Shown piece after piece: positions 26,009 through 35,489 of a stretch of DNA of 64,000 nt. The notes under the pieces are model-generated. The model worked only from the letters and a program-made list of their open reading frames with translations, was not told the origin of the DNA and searched no databases. The first letter of the stretch is position 1, and every line of letters begins with the position of its first letter. The position numbers and the translations under genes were made by a program. This stretch comes from Serratia sp. Ag1. GTDB taxonomy: Bacteria; Pseudomonadota; Gammaproteobacteria; Enterobacterales; Enterobacteriaceae. The DNA lies in the NCBI RefSeq assembly GCF_000743355.1, contig NZ_JQEI01000008.1, forward strand, positions 186,001 to 250,000. Direction: 5' to 3'.

Positions 26009-27676
26009 ATGTTAACTAACCCAGCAACCAAGTATCGCCCATTTCCAGCGATAGACTTGCCTGGCCGCCAGTGGCCCAGCCGCACCCAGCAATCGGCTCC
26101 CCGTTGGTGCTCCAGTGATTTGCGTGATGGCAATCAGGCTCTGGCCGATCCCATGGACAATACCCGTAAGCATCAATTTTATCAGTTACTGTTGGAGTGT
26201 GGGTTCAAAGAGATCGAAGTGGCTTTCCCTTCGGCCTCACAAACCGATTTCGATTTTGTTCGCAGCCTGATTGAACAACGGCTGATACCTGATGATGTCA
26301 CAATTCAAGTGCTGACTCAGGCGAGAGACGAATTGATCGACCGCACTTTGGAGGCTTTGCGCGGCGCTCCGCGTGCAATCGTGCATCTGTACAATGCGAC
26401 TGCACCCATGTTCCGTGACATTGTGTTCAAACAGGATAAGGCGGCTACCGTGGCTTTGGCGGTCAATGGCACACGCCGCATTCGTCAATGGTGTGAACAG
26501 CACACCGAAACTGATTGGACCTTTGAATATTCACCGGAAACCTTCAGCGCGACTGAACTGGAGTTTGCGCTGGAGATTTGTGAAGCGGTGGCCGATGTCT
26601 GGCAACCCTGTTCACAGCGCCCCATGATTATCAACCTGCCAGCTACGGTGGAAATGAGCACGCCGAATATCTACGCCGATCAGATAGAGTGGTTTTGCCG
26701 CCATTTCAGCCAGCGTTCGCAGGTATGTATCAGTGTACATCCACACAACGATCGCGGCACCGGTGTTGCCTGTGCTGAATTGGCAATGCTGGCTGGGGCC
26801 GATCGGGTAGAGGGTTGCCTGTTTGGCAATGGGGAACGGACGGGCAATGTGGATCTGGTGACGCTGGCGCTGAATCTGTATACCCAAGGTATCGCGCCAA
26901 AACTGGATTTCAGTCGCCTGAAACAGGTGGTTGAAGTGGTTGAACAGTGTAATCAACTGCCTGTGCATCCACGTCATCCCTATGCTGGTGAATTGGTCTT
27001 TACAGCGTTCTCCGGTTCGCATCAGGATGCGATTAAAAAAGGTTTTGCAGCGCAGCAATTGCGCCAGGATAGCGTGTGGCAGGTGCCCTATTTGCCGCTG
27101 GATCCGGCGGATGTCGGCTGTAATTATGAAGCGGTGATCCGTGTTAACAGCCAGTCAGGCAAGAGCGGAGCCGCCTGGTTACTGGAACAGAATCACGGAT
27201 TGGTGTTGCCACGTGGGTTGCAGATTGATTTCAGCAAAGTGGTGCAGCTTGCCACCGATGCAAGTGGCAAGGAAATGACCAGTGCGCAGATCTGGCGTCT
27301 GTTCCGTAACAGCTATGGTTTGGTAGAAACGCCACCGTTGCAGCTGCTCAGCTATCACACGCATAGCCAGGGAGATCATGATTACAGTTTTAATGCGCTG
27401 GTAAACCTGAATGGTGAGCAATTACAGCTACAGGGGGTAGGTAATGGACTGCTTTCTAGCGCGGTGGATGCTTTATGCCAACGTTTTGGCTTGGAACTGG
27501 CCATCGACGATTACCACGAACATACATTAGGACACCAGAGCCACAGCCGAGCTGTCACCTACATTCGCTGTACTCTGGCAAAGGGTGAAGCTACCTATGG
27601 TGTCGGGATCGACGTTGATTCTGCCCGCGCCTCGCTGCAGGCGTTATTCAACGTTGCTGGTTGCTATTTGAAATAA
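26009..27676 (+). CDS. 2-isopropylmalate synthase, type II (LeuA2)
   Basis: A 555-residue enzyme that condenses acetyl-CoA with 2-oxoisovalerate in leucine synthesis. It is the long type found in actinobacteria, fungi and some gamma-proteobacteria, starting with the KYRPFPAIDLPGRQWPSR signature; the usual enterobacterial LeuA is about 520 residues and lacks this. The HMGL-like catalytic barrel shows DLRDGNQAL with the metal-binding Asp and HPHNDRGTGVA with the metal-binding His pair; the C-terminal LeuA dimer/regulatory domain ends at residue 555. It stands alone, without leuBCD. The ATG at 26009 follows GAGGAG. The last 29 bases overlap the convergent AraC gene. Confidence 0.88.
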   Translation: MLTNPATKYRPFPAIDLPGRQWPSRTQQSAPRWCSSDLRDGNQALADPMDNTRKHQFYQLLLECGFKEIEVAFPSASQTDFDFVRSLIEQRLIPDDVTIQVLTQARDELIDRTLEALRGAPRAIVHLYNATAPMFRDIVFKQDKAATVALAVNGTRRIRQWCEQHTETDWTFEYSPETFSATELEFALEICEAVADVWQPCSQRPMIINLPATVEMSTPNIYADQIEWFCRHFSQRSQVCISVHPHNDRGTGVACAELAMLAGADRVEGCLFGNGERTGNVDLVTLALNLYTQGIAPKLDFSRLKQVVEVVEQCNQLPVHPRHPYAGELVFTAFSGSHQDAIKKGFAAQQLRQDSVWQVPYLPLDPADVGCNYEAVIRVNSQSGKSGAAWLLEQNHGLVLPRGLQIDFSKVVQLATDASGKEMTSAQIWRLFRNSYGLVETPPLQLLSYHTHSQGDHDYSFNALVNLNGEQLQLQGVGNGLLSSAVDALCQRFGLELAIDDYHEHTLGHQSHSRAVTYIRCTLAKGEATYGVGIDVDSARASLQALFNVAGCYLK

Positions 27677-28448
27677 TCACGGGCTGAGCCTGGTTGAAAT
27701 AGGTACTGGGCGATACGCCAAGCACGCGGCGGAACATGGAGCTAAAGGCGCTAGGGCTGTCGTATCCCAGGTCCAGTGCCACTTCTAATACTGAACCGCC
27801 AGCGGCAAGGGCATTCAGGGCCGCAAGCAGGCGGGCTCGACGTACCCAATCACTGAAGCTCAGGCCGGTTTCACGCTGGAAACGGCGTGATAACGTCCGG
27901 CCACTGATATTAATCTGTTTAGCTGCGAACTCCAGTTCCCAATTTTGTGCCAGTGATTGCTGAATGTGTCGGCATAATCTTAACAAGTTGCCATCCCGGG
28001 GTTCGGGCAGATTAAGCGGCAGAATCGGTAATAGGCGCAATTCGTCAAGGATCAGTTCCATAATCCGCTCTTCTCGCCCACCGGCACGATAGTCAGGGGC
28101 GATATCCATCGCGTTGACAATCAGTTCACGCAGCAATGGAGAGATCTGTACGACTTGGCAGAGAACGGGTAAATCAGCCCGTGCCAACGGATCAACGAAC
28201 AACGTTCTCACTGCCACATTGCCGGTAAAACGCAAGTTATGTACCACGCGGGCGGGCAACCAAACGCCACGGCTTGGTGGCACTACCCAACTCCCCATAC
28301 GGGTATTGACCTGTATGACGCCGCTGAGGCTGTGGATCAATTGTGCATAGTCATGCTGATGATCCGGCTCATAATCGCCATGCCTATAATCTTTGGCGAA
28401 CGGTACAATAGATTGATTCCCTGAAAGAAAATCGAAGTGATGTTGCAT
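27648..28448 (-). CDS. AraC-family regulator with N-terminal cupin domain
   Basis: A 266-residue transcription factor. Residues about 20-95 are a cupin-like sensor (HQHDYAQLIHSLSG, VVPPSRGVWLPARVVH), and residues about 165-260 a double helix-turn-helix (ISGRTLSRRFQRETG, VLEVALDLGYDSPSAFSSMF, GVSPSTYF). The layout is that of NimR/YeaM-type regulators, which often control an adjacent exporter. Here the neighbours are the convergent leuA2, with which it overlaps by 29 bases, and a divergent VOC protein 151 bases away that may be its target. Its effector is unknown. Confidence 0.85.
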   Translation of the reverse strand: MQHHFDFLSGNQSIVPFAKDYRHGDYEPDHQHDYAQLIHSLSGVIQVNTRMGSWVVPPSRGVWLPARVVHNLRFTGNVAVRTLFVDPLARADLPVLCQVVQISPLLRELIVNAMDIAPDYRAGGREERIMELILDELRLLPILPLNLPEPRDGNLLRLCRHIQQSLAQNWELEFAAKQINISGRTLSRRFQRETGLSFSDWVRRARLLAALNALAAGGSVLEVALDLGYDSPSAFSSMFRRVLGVSPSTYFNQAQPVIISNSNQQR

Positions 28449-28599
28449 CGACTAGCCTGTATCCATCCATGAAGCGGTTATCGCAGCATGCCATGACTGG
28501 TGCGATAGCACCAGATTCTGGTCGTCGGAAAACGCATTAACTGAACTGCAGTATCAGGGCTATGGCGTTATGGTATTTAACACAGCGACAGGAGGCAAA

Positions 28600-28998
28600 A
28601 TGGATCTGACTAATGCCATATTGCGTATCGCCCGCCCAACCGACCGGTTGCATGAGATCGCGCAGATGTACTGCCATGGTTTGGGGTTTAAACGACTTGG
28701 CGAGTTTGAATATCATCAGGGTTTTGATGGCATCATGCTCGGCCATCCGCAACATACCTATCATCTGGAATTTACTCACCATCGTGGCGTGCGGGTAGGG
28801 CAAGCTCCCACGCAAGACAACCTACTGGTGTTCTATTTACCCGCGTTGGAGCAATGGCAGAGCATGTGTGCGCAGATGTTGGCTGCAGGGTTTAGGCGAG
28901 TACCCGCTTATAACCCCTATTGGGAGGTTAATGGGCAAACCTTCGAGGATTTGGATGGTTATCGGGTGGTGCTACAGCAGGGAACCTGGCACATGTAA
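28600..28998 (+). CDS. VOC-superfamily (glyoxalase/bleomycin-resistance fold) protein
   Basis: A 132-residue protein with the beta-alpha-beta-beta-beta pattern of the vicinal-oxygen-chelate fold: ILRIARPTDRLHEIAQMYCH, YHLEFTHH, and PYWEVNGQTFEDLDGYRVVL at the end, where E and D are the usual metal ligand and adjacent residue. The substrate is unknown; relatives detoxify electrophiles or resist antibiotics. The ATG at 28600 has a perfect AGGAGG; an upstream in-frame start at 28570 is less likely. It is divergent from the AraC regulator. Confidence 0.82.
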   Translation: MDLTNAILRIARPTDRLHEIAQMYCHGLGFKRLGEFEYHQGFDGIMLGHPQHTYHLEFTHHRGVRVGQAPTQDNLLVFYLPALEQWQSMCAQMLAAGFRRVPAYNPYWEVNGQTFEDLDGYRVVLQQGTWHM

Positions 28999-29039
28999 AA
29001 GCCAGCGGCGAGCGCTGGCTATAGAGAGAAACCAAGGAG

Positions 29040-30578
29040 TTATGAAGCTTCTGCTTTCCCTTGGGTGTTTTCCAACATACGACGAATCGGTACGATCAGC
29101 AAAATCAGCACCGCAGCGCAAATCACTAGAGCGATAGAGCAACGAGCGAACAGGGTTGGCAGCAACTCCAGTTTATCTGCTTTCACGTGGCCGCCGATCA
29201 GGCCAGCCGCCAGATTACCCAAGGCGCTGGCGCAGAACCACAGACCCATCATTTGGCCGCGCATTCTGTCCGGTGCCAATAGCGTCATAGTGGCCAAGCC
29301 AATCGGGCTCAGGCACAGTTCCCCCAGCGTCAGCATCAGAATACTGCCCACCAGCCACAGAGGTGATACCCCAGCGCCACCATTGTTTAGCACGTTTTCG
29401 GATGCCAGCATCATCACGCCAAAACCTGCTGCCGCAAATAGAATGCCGAACACGAACTTGGTGATGCTGCTGAAACGCACTTTATTGCGTGCCAAAGCCG
29501 GCCACATCCAGCTAAAAATCGGTGCCAGCAGGATAATAAACAGAGCGTTGACTGACTGGAACCACACCGCCGGGATCTCAAAATCACCTATCATACGGTT
29601 GGTATAGTCGTTAGCGAACAGGTTGAAGGAGGTGGGTTTCTGTTCGAAGGCAGACCAGAAGAACGCTGCAGAGATCAGCAGGATAAAGCATACCAGCAGA
29701 CGCGCTCGTTCTTTGCGGCTCAGGCCAGCGAAGAAGAACAGATAGATAAAGTACAGCGTAACCGAAGCGGCGATCACATAAACCAGCATGCTGGCAACGG
29801 CGACCGGGTTGATAACGATGATACCTTGAGAGATCAGACCAATAATGACCGCGACACCGACAGCCAGTGCTGTGAGCCAGGCGCCTACGCCATTCTTCTT
29901 GCTGATCGGGCTGTTCCAGGTGGAGTCGAGGCCGACTTCACTGTCGTAGCGCTTCATTGATGGCACGGCAAAGATGCGGAAGATGAGTAATGCGACCAGC
30001 ATCCCGATTCCGCCGATACCAAAACCCCAGTGCCAACCGTGCGAGCGAACCAACCAGCCGGAGATCAATGGGGCGAGGAAGGAGCCCATATTGATGCCCA
30101 TGTAAAATAGCGAGAAGCCACCGTCACGGCGTGCATCGCCTTGCTTGTACAGTGTACCAACCATCACTGAAATACAGGTTTTGAACAGGCCGGTACCCAG
30201 TACGATGAACATCAGGCCGATAAAGAACAAGGCGGTACCCATGAACGCCGACAGGGCGATAGACAGGTGGCCAAGAGCAATCAGGATCGAACCATACCAG
30301 ACAGCTTTCTGCTGCCCTAGCCAGTTATCTGCCAGCCAACCACCAGGCAAGGCGGCCAAGTACATACAACCAGCAAAGATACCGACGATCGCCGAAGCAT
30401 TTTCACGCGCCAGACCCAGACCACCATCATAAACGGCAGCGGCCATAAACAGGATCAGTAATGGGCGGATACCATAGAACGAAAATCGCTCCCACATCTC
30501 GGTAAAGAATAACGAACCGAGCGGATAGGGATGACCGAAGAAGGTTCTGTTTTCTTTTGGTGTAACAGAGGATTGCAT
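29040..30578 (-). CDS. POT-family proton-dependent peptide transporter
   Basis: A 512-residue major-facilitator protein with about 14 hydrophobic segments. The proton-coupling ExxERF motif is present (TEMWERFSFYG), along with the POT signature in FSLFYMGINMGSFLAPLISG and the TM10-11 motif GELCLSPIGLATM. It imports di- or tripeptides with protons. It is more like the DtpT group than E. coli DtpA/B, and I leave the symbol blank. There is no partner gene; the start MQSSVTPKENRTFFGHP precedes the first helix and has GGGAAGA upstream. Confidence 0.88.
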   Translation of the reverse strand: MQSSVTPKENRTFFGHPYPLGSLFFTEMWERFSFYGIRPLLILFMAAAVYDGGLGLARENASAIVGIFAGCMYLAALPGGWLADNWLGQQKAVWYGSILIALGHLSIALSAFMGTALFFIGLMFIVLGTGLFKTCISVMVGTLYKQGDARRDGGFSLFYMGINMGSFLAPLISGWLVRSHGWHWGFGIGGIGMLVALLIFRIFAVPSMKRYDSEVGLDSTWNSPISKKNGVGAWLTALAVGVAVIIGLISQGIIVINPVAVASMLVYVIAASVTLYFIYLFFFAGLSRKERARLLVCFILLISAAFFWSAFEQKPTSFNLFANDYTNRMIGDFEIPAVWFQSVNALFIILLAPIFSWMWPALARNKVRFSSITKFVFGILFAAAGFGVMMLASENVLNNGGAGVSPLWLVGSILMLTLGELCLSPIGLATMTLLAPDRMRGQMMGLWFCASALGNLAAGLIGGHVKADKLELLPTLFARCSIALVICAAVLILLIVPIRRMLENTQGKAEAS

Positions 30579-31082
30579 AAAATCTTCCCGATAAAGTGTG
30601 CTGCAATCATGCAGCTTTACTGTGGTATGTGTGTTTAAGTAAGGCTACTCGGCAAAATCTCAAAACAACGCGTGTTTAAGGCCTGCTTGCCCTTGCTTCA
30701 CCAGGTCAGAGCTTAACCTTGGCGTGATATTATTGAGCCATCTGAGGACGGGGCAGTGATTTTGTCGAGTACCTCTCCCCATTTTTTATATGAAAAGTCG
30801 ATAAACGTCTACTTTCTTGGCTTTTATTTTGCCTAAAACAGCGTTTAACTTGATAAATGGTTTATTTCTCTGCATATGTTTACAACTCTCTTTAAAATTA
30901 AGCACTAATGCAAGACTATTCCGAATCCCGTCTTTGCTGAAACAACACGTCTCTGCCTGAGAAACTAGAGTAAATAGAGGGTAGTCGAGAGAAATGGGGT
31001 GAAGTGGATATAAGTGAGGCTTTGTTTTCTGGCCTGTGTCGTGGAATGCTCCCGCGCATGACTGACGCGGGAGTTTTAGCAT
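30579..31082. other. gene-free spacer upstream of the peptide transporter
   Basis: About 500 bases holding the promoter of the peptide transporter near its left end and a stem-loop at its right end. One 98-codon frame (30786-31082, minus) has an unconvincing composition and no good ribosome site, and was not accepted. Confidence 0.45.
31046..31075 (+). terminator. stem-loop next to the YciI-family gene, possible terminator
   Basis: CTCCCGCG pairs with CGCGGGAG around a nine-base loop, followed by TTTTA on the plus strand. It lies just after the leftward YciI-family gene, but the T-run is on the opposite side, so its direction is uncertain. Confidence 0.4.
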
Positions 31083-31367
31083 TTATACGCCCACTAAGGT
31101 TTCAAACCCGTTGGATGCCAAGGTGAGGGCGACGTCGGTGATTGTATAATGGGCCACTGCAGTGAAGGGATCCTGAGCCAGGATGGCATCCAACCGTGCC
31201 CGTTCAATGTCTTTCACCAGGATCACTCCGCCGGTACGCGGATTCTTACGCCCAGAAGCGATGAAAGTACCCTCCTGATAATGTTGTTTTAACCAGGCGA
31301 CATGCCCCTCAAGATGGCTATCGACCTCTTCAATTGGACGATGATAAGTCAGGTTAACGATGTACAT
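31083..31367 (-). CDS. YciI family protein
   Basis: A 94-residue protein of the YciI/ferredoxin-like (dimeric alpha-beta barrel) fold: MYIVNLTYHRPIEEVDSHLE, then HYQEGTFIASGRKNPRTGGVI, where the conserved His and Asp/Arg of the putative active site lie, and DPFTAVAHYTI. The biochemical role is unknown; some relatives are fused to transport or regulatory domains. The ATG at 31367 has AAAGGAG upstream; the frame extends to 31430 but adds unrelated residues. It sits between lpxL and the peptide transporter. Confidence 0.82.
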   Translation of the reverse strand: MYIVNLTYHRPIEEVDSHLEGHVAWLKQHYQEGTFIASGRKNPRTGGVILVKDIERARLDAILAQDPFTAVAHYTITDVALTLASNGFETLVGV

Positions 31368-31456
31368 GAAAACTCCTTTGCCCCATAAGAAAACCATAAC
31401 ATCACATCGTTTGGCCCGTACATCAAGCAAGATAGCGCTGATAGAAAGGGATGGTG

Positions 31457-32377
31457 CTAATAAAGCGCAGCTTCACCTTCTGGCCGGGTTTTGAATCGGC
31501 GATGCAGCCACATGTATTGATCCGGGGCCAGTAGGATCTCCTTTTCCAGCACTTTGTTCATGAAAGTGGCAGCGGCAAGTTCGCTATCTAACGGGAAGTC
31601 TTCCACTGCGGGTTGAATGATCAGTTCATATCCCTTTCCTCCCGGCAGGCGGCGTGGAGTAAAAGGGATAATGGCTGGTTTGCCCATCCGTACCAGAACA
31701 TAACTGCCGCTGGTGGTGGCGGCTTTTTCTACCGCAAACAGAGGAGCAAATACGCTACTGCGAGGGCCGTAATCGTGATCGGGCGCATACCAGATGATTT
31801 CACCCTGCTTCAAAGCACGGATCATCCCTTTAACGTCTTTGCGATCCAGCATTGATTTATTGGAACGCATTCGCCCACGGGTTTGCAGCCAATCCATCAA
31901 TTGATTGTCGTGTGGGCGATAGACTCCGATTCCTGGGTTATGGATGCCGAAAATCCGTGCACCCAACTCCAACGTCAGGAAATGTAACCCGATCAGCAAT
32001 ACCCCTTGCTGGTTGTGGCGTGCCTGTTCAATATGCTGCAAACCGCTAACGGTAAACCAGCGTTCAATACGCCAGTTTGGCCAGAACCAGGCCATAGCTG
32101 TTTCGAATACGCCCATGCCCACTGACTCAAAGTTTTTGACGAGTAATGTATCCCGCTCGGTTGTTGGCATGTCAGGGAAGCACAGTTCAAGGTTGCGCCG
32201 TGCGATAGCGACCCGGCGTTTAAGAAAATGCATGGAGAGCCGCCCCAATCGGGTTCCCAAATAGTAGATGACCGGGTACGGGAGCAGGGTCAGCAAGTAC
32301 AGTAGGCCAATACCAAACCAGGTGGGCCAGTAGCGGGGATGCAGTAACGATCGATTAAAAGAAGGAACTTGAGTCAT
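31457..32377 (-). CDS. lpxL: Kdo2-lipid IVA lauroyltransferase LpxL
   Basis: A 306-residue inner-membrane acyltransferase, the same length as E. coli LpxL (HtrB). It adds the secondary laurate to lipid A. One N-terminal membrane segment is followed by the catalytic HX4E motif (HFLTLELGA), [36 protein letters not shown] and the C-terminal [17 protein letters not shown], all typical. The palmitoleoyl paralogue LpxP is close and cannot be fully excluded, but the position beside trhO is that of lpxL in E. coli. Confidence 0.9.
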   Translation of the reverse strand: MTQVPSFNRSLLHPRYWPTWFGIGLLYLLTLLPYPVIYYLGTRLGRLSMHFLKRRVAIARRNLELCFPDMPTTERDTLLVKNFESVGMGVFETAMAWFWPNWRIERWFTVSGLQHIEQARHNQQGVLLIGLHFLTLELGARIFGIHNPGIGVYRPHDNQLMDWLQTRGRMRSNKSMLDRKDVKGMIRALKQGEIIWYAPDHDYGPRSSVFAPLFAVEKAATTSGSYVLVRMGKPAIIPFTPRRLPGGKGYELIIQPAVEDFPLDSELAAATFMNKVLEKEILLAPDQYMWLHRRFKTRPEGEAALY

Positions 32378-32734
32378 GTGTTCTCAGCTTAGAAGCAGTC
32401 ATTTAACAGTAAGACAGGTAAATTACGATAAGGATTTTCCTGCCGCTTATTACTGAACATTGTGACATTTTTCTATAGCAACAGGAAAACTCACCGCATT
32501 AAAACACCATTTTTTGCTGTAATTCAGACTGTAACGGCATTTTTTAAGCCAATTCAGGGCAGAAAAACATCAGGTTGAATAACAGAGTGGTGCAGGGTGT
32601 CAGGTTTTGCGTGCTTGGGGGCATTGGGTTAATGCTGTGTTGCCGAAAGTTTTCGGGTATCATGCACGCCGCACGCGGGTTTGTGGCCCGTGTGCCCTCG
32701 ATCAGTTACCCCTCGAAAGACAGGAAAGTACACC
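32378..32734. promoter_or_regulatory. lpxL/trhO divergent intergenic region
   Basis: A 357-base spacer between divergent genes, so promoters for both are here. The stretch near 32670-32700 (CACGCCGCACGCGGG and GGCCCGTGTGCC) is repeat-rich. A ribosome site GACAGGAAAG precedes trhO. Confidence 0.45.
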
Positions 32735-33787
32735 ATGCCAGTGTTACATAACCGAATTTCTAACGAGGAACTGAAGGCGCGTATGTTGGCTGAAACCGAA
32801 CCACGCACGACAGTTTCTTTTTATAAATATTTTACTCTTGATGACCCTAAGGCGTTTCGCGACAGCCTGTATATTCAGTTTGATAAGCTGAAAGTTTTTG
32901 GCCGTATTTATGTGGCCAAAGAGGGCATTAATGCGCAGATCAGCGTGCCACAAAGCCATTTTGACGCTTTCAAGGCCACTTTATTTGCCTCCCATCCCGC
33001 GCTGGATCAAGTGCGCCTTAATATTGCCCTGGAGGATGACGGTAAATCTTTCTGGGTGCTGCGGCTAAAAGTGCGTGAGCGCATTGTGGCTGACGGTATT
33101 GACGACGCCACTTTCGATCCGTCGAATGTGGGGGCGTATTTGCAGGCCGAACGTGTCAACCAGATGATCGACGATCCGAACACGGTGTTTGTGGATATGC
33201 GCAACCATTATGAGTACGAGGTTGGGCATTTTGCAGGAGCGATCGAAGTGCCTTCTGACACTTTCCGTGAGCAGTTGCCAATGGCGGTAGCAATGCTGCA
33301 GGAGCAGAAAGACAAGAATATCGTCATGTACTGTACTGGTGGGATCCGCTGTGAAAAGGCCAGTGCCTATATGCTGCATAACGGATTTAAAAACGTTTAT
33401 CACGTAGAAGGCGGGATTATTGAATATGCGCGTAAGGCCAAAGAGCAGGGGTTGCCGCTGAAATTCATCGGCAAGAACTTTGTGTTTGATGAGCGTATGG
33501 GGGAGCGTATTTCTGATGATGTGATAGCCCATTGCCATCAGTGTGGTGAACCTTGTGATACTCACACCAATTGTCTGAATGACGGTTGTCATCTGTTATT
33601 TATTCAATGCTCAAGTTGCGCAGCGAAGTTTGAAGGTTGTTGCAGTGAGAGTTGCCGCGAGGAGTTGCAGTTGCCGCGTGAAGAGCAACGTGCGCGCCGT
33701 GCTGGCCGTGAAAATGGCGTCAAAATATTCAATAAATCAAAAGGATTGTTGCAGACAGCGCTGCACATACCGGAACCCAAAAAATAG
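32735..33787 (+). CDS. trhO: tRNA uridine-34 hydroxylase TrhO (rhodanese family)
   Basis: A 350-residue protein, exactly the E. coli YceA/TrhO length, that makes 5-hydroxyuridine at the wobble position of some tRNAs. An N-terminal UPF0176 domain ([21 protein letters not shown]) is followed by a rhodanese domain with the active-site cysteine in [15 protein letters not shown], and a C-terminal cysteine-rich zinc-like region ([26 protein letters not shown]). The ATG at 32735 gives [15 protein letters not shown] as in E. coli; the frame extends to 32681 without homology. Confidence 0.95.
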   Translation: MPVLHNRISNEELKARMLAETEPRTTVSFYKYFTLDDPKAFRDSLYIQFDKLKVFGRIYVAKEGINAQISVPQSHFDAFKATLFASHPALDQVRLNIALEDDGKSFWVLRLKVRERIVADGIDDATFDPSNVGAYLQAERVNQMIDDPNTVFVDMRNHYEYEVGHFAGAIEVPSDTFREQLPMAVAMLQEQKDKNIVMYCTGGIRCEKASAYMLHNGFKNVYHVEGGIIEYARKAKEQGLPLKFIGKNFVFDERMGERISDDVIAHCHQCGEPCDTHTNCLNDGCHLLFIQCSSCAAKFEGCCSESCREELQLPREEQRARRAGRENGVKIFNKSKGLLQTALHIPEPKK

Positions 33788-33811
33788 GGCCCAGTAAACT
33801 GAGCCCCTCTT

Positions 33812-33840
33812 GCAAAGGCGCCAAATAAGCGCCTTTGCGT
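33812..33840. terminator. bidirectional terminator between trhO and yceI
   Basis: GCAAAGGCGC pairs with GCGCCTTTGC around a seven-base loop, between convergent genes. T-content after the stem is modest on both sides. Confidence 0.65.
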
Positions 33841-33841
33841 C

Positions 33842-34420
33842 TTACTTCTCGCGCACACCTTCCACAGAGATAATCAGCTCAACCTCTTGAGAGGCCGGGC
33901 CAAGATCGGTAGTGATGCCAAAGTCTTTCAGCTTGATCTTGCCATTGGCTTCGAAGCCAGCGCGGTAACCACCCCATGGATCGTTACCTTGGCCAATCAG
34001 ATGCGCAGCCAGGGTGACCGGTTTGGTGACGCCGTTCAACGTCAGGTTGCCAACGATAGCGTAGCCTTCACCGTCTTTTTTCACTTCAGTTGATTCGAAC
34101 GTTGCTTGTTTGTGCTTCTCTACGTTCAGGAATTCAGCGCTGCGCAGGTGTTTGTCACGTTCAGCGTGGTTGGTGTCCACGCTGGCGGTGTTGATGGTGA
34201 CGTTAACTTTATCTTTAGCAGGATCTTTTTCATCAAAGGTGAAAGCACCGTCAAAATCCTTGAAAGAACCATATAACCAGCTGTAGCCCAAATGCTGAAT
34301 GCGAAACTCGATAAAGGCATGCTGCCCTTGTTTGTCGATCTTGAAGTTGGCAGCCAACGCTGAACCTGCGCTCAACAACAGGGCACCTGCGGTGAGGCCT
34401 AATACGGTCTTCTTCAACAT
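33842..34420 (-). CDS. yceI: YceI-family periplasmic lipid-binding protein
   Basis: A 192-residue protein with a cleavable signal peptide ([20 protein letters not shown], cut after ALA) and a lipocalin-like YceI beta-barrel: [57 protein letters not shown]. Relatives bind polyisoprenoid lipids. The ATG at 34420 has GGAGATT upstream; four upstream codons in frame are not needed. It follows yceJ by 24 bases on the same strand, forming the conserved yceJI pair, so it may work with the cytochrome. Confidence 0.93.
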   Translation of the reverse strand: MLKKTVLGLTAGALLLSAGSALAANFKIDKQGQHAFIEFRIQHLGYSWLYGSFKDFDGAFTFDEKDPAKDKVNVTINTASVDTNHAERDKHLRSAEFLNVEKHKQATFESTEVKKDGEGYAIVGNLTLNGVTKPVTLAAHLIGQGNDPWGGYRAGFEANGKIKLKDFGITTDLGPASQEVELIISVEGVREK

Positions 34421-34444
34421 AGCAATCTCCATAATTCCATGAGG

Positions 34445-34999
34445 TTAATCGGCGCTGCGACCCAGCATCCGTTTCAAAGTAACATCACCATCGATAAAGT
34501 GATGTTTAAGCGCGGCCAGGGCATGTAGTGCGGAAAGCACGACAACAACCCAGGCCAAGTAAAGGTGAATCGTCCCGGCGGTATCCGCTTGCTGAGGAAT
34601 ACGGGTCACAGTGGCAGGGACATCAAACCAGCCGAAAACGCTGATCGCCTGACCATCGGCGGTAGAAATCAAATAACCGCTGATCAGGATGGCAAACAGC
34701 ACGGTATACAAGGCGATGTGGGCAAGCACTGCGCTTGCGCGCGTGAACAGACTATAGCTGGCCAGCGGTTTGGGTGGCGGGGAAACAAAGCGCCAAACAA
34801 CCCGTACCAGCATGACGATAAACAGCAGAACACCGATGCCTTTGTGGAGCTCTGGTGCTGGGTGATACCAGGCGTCGTAATAGCCCAGAGTGACCATCCA
34901 CAGGCCGAGCGCAAACATCCCGTACACTGTCAGTGCCACTAACCAGTGAATCAGAACAGAAACGTGACCAAAGCGGTCAGCAGTATTTTTCCAGAGCAT
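34445..34999 (-). CDS. yceJ: cytochrome b561 family protein YceJ
   Basis: A 184-residue inner-membrane protein with four hydrophobic segments and histidines suited to haem b (RFGHVSVLIHWLVAL, HPAPELHKGIGVLLF, AHIALYTVLFAILISGY, LHALAALKHHFIDGD). E. coli members of this family move electrons from quinol; superoxide:quinone oxidoreductase activity has been shown for a relative. It is the first gene of yceJI and reads away from tqsA. Confidence 0.92.
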   Translation of the reverse strand: MLWKNTADRFGHVSVLIHWLVALTVYGMFALGLWMVTLGYYDAWYHPAPELHKGIGVLLFIVMLVRVVWRFVSPPPKPLASYSLFTRASAVLAHIALYTVLFAILISGYLISTADGQAISVFGWFDVPATVTRIPQQADTAGTIHLYLAWVVVVLSALHALAALKHHFIDGDVTLKRMLGRSAD

Positions 35000-35489
35000 T
35001 ATGCTTCCTTACGTGACTCATTTTCTGGCTGCAATAATTAAACGTTAAAAAATATAAAATCAATAATAAATTTAACTATGTTACTTCTTTAAATTATTAG
35101 TCAGTGAATTTGTGTGAGTTTGCGACAACTCAATCAAATGAATCGTTGAAGTGAGTATTTTTTTATAAATTTAAAAATTCTATTACTGATTGAATTTGCT
35201 TAATTTTAATTATTATTGTCAGGTTTTGTCATGTTGCGTAAATATTAATTGGCGTGATGGAAAATAATACGCTTTTCCGTGGGTGATTATTTTTCAGGCG
35301 ATAAAGGCTCAGCGCTTATCTTATTTTACTCGATAATGACCAGGAATTTGCCTGCGCCAGCCTAGAAGAATTTGCTAACATATATCCAATGGATTTCAAA
35401 CTTCGGGCGGTCAACCCCCTGCAGTTTGAAAGACTGAGGGGGAGTTGCTATCCGCGGTTTGCGCGGCCTGTTTCACGCAAGGAAATCTC
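35000..35489. promoter_or_regulatory. AT-rich yceJ/tqsA intergenic region
   Basis: About 490 bases between divergent genes. The section 35030-35330 is strongly AT-rich with A/T tracts, the kind of DNA bound by H-NS. A hairpin at 35415-35442 (CCCCCT / AGGGGG, with CAGT/ACTG inside) lies in the probable leader of tqsA. Confidence 0.5.

Noticed and set aside
30786-31082. 98-codon minus-strand ORF beside the YciI-family gene
   Set aside because: No convincing start or composition, and it includes a terminator-like stem-loop.
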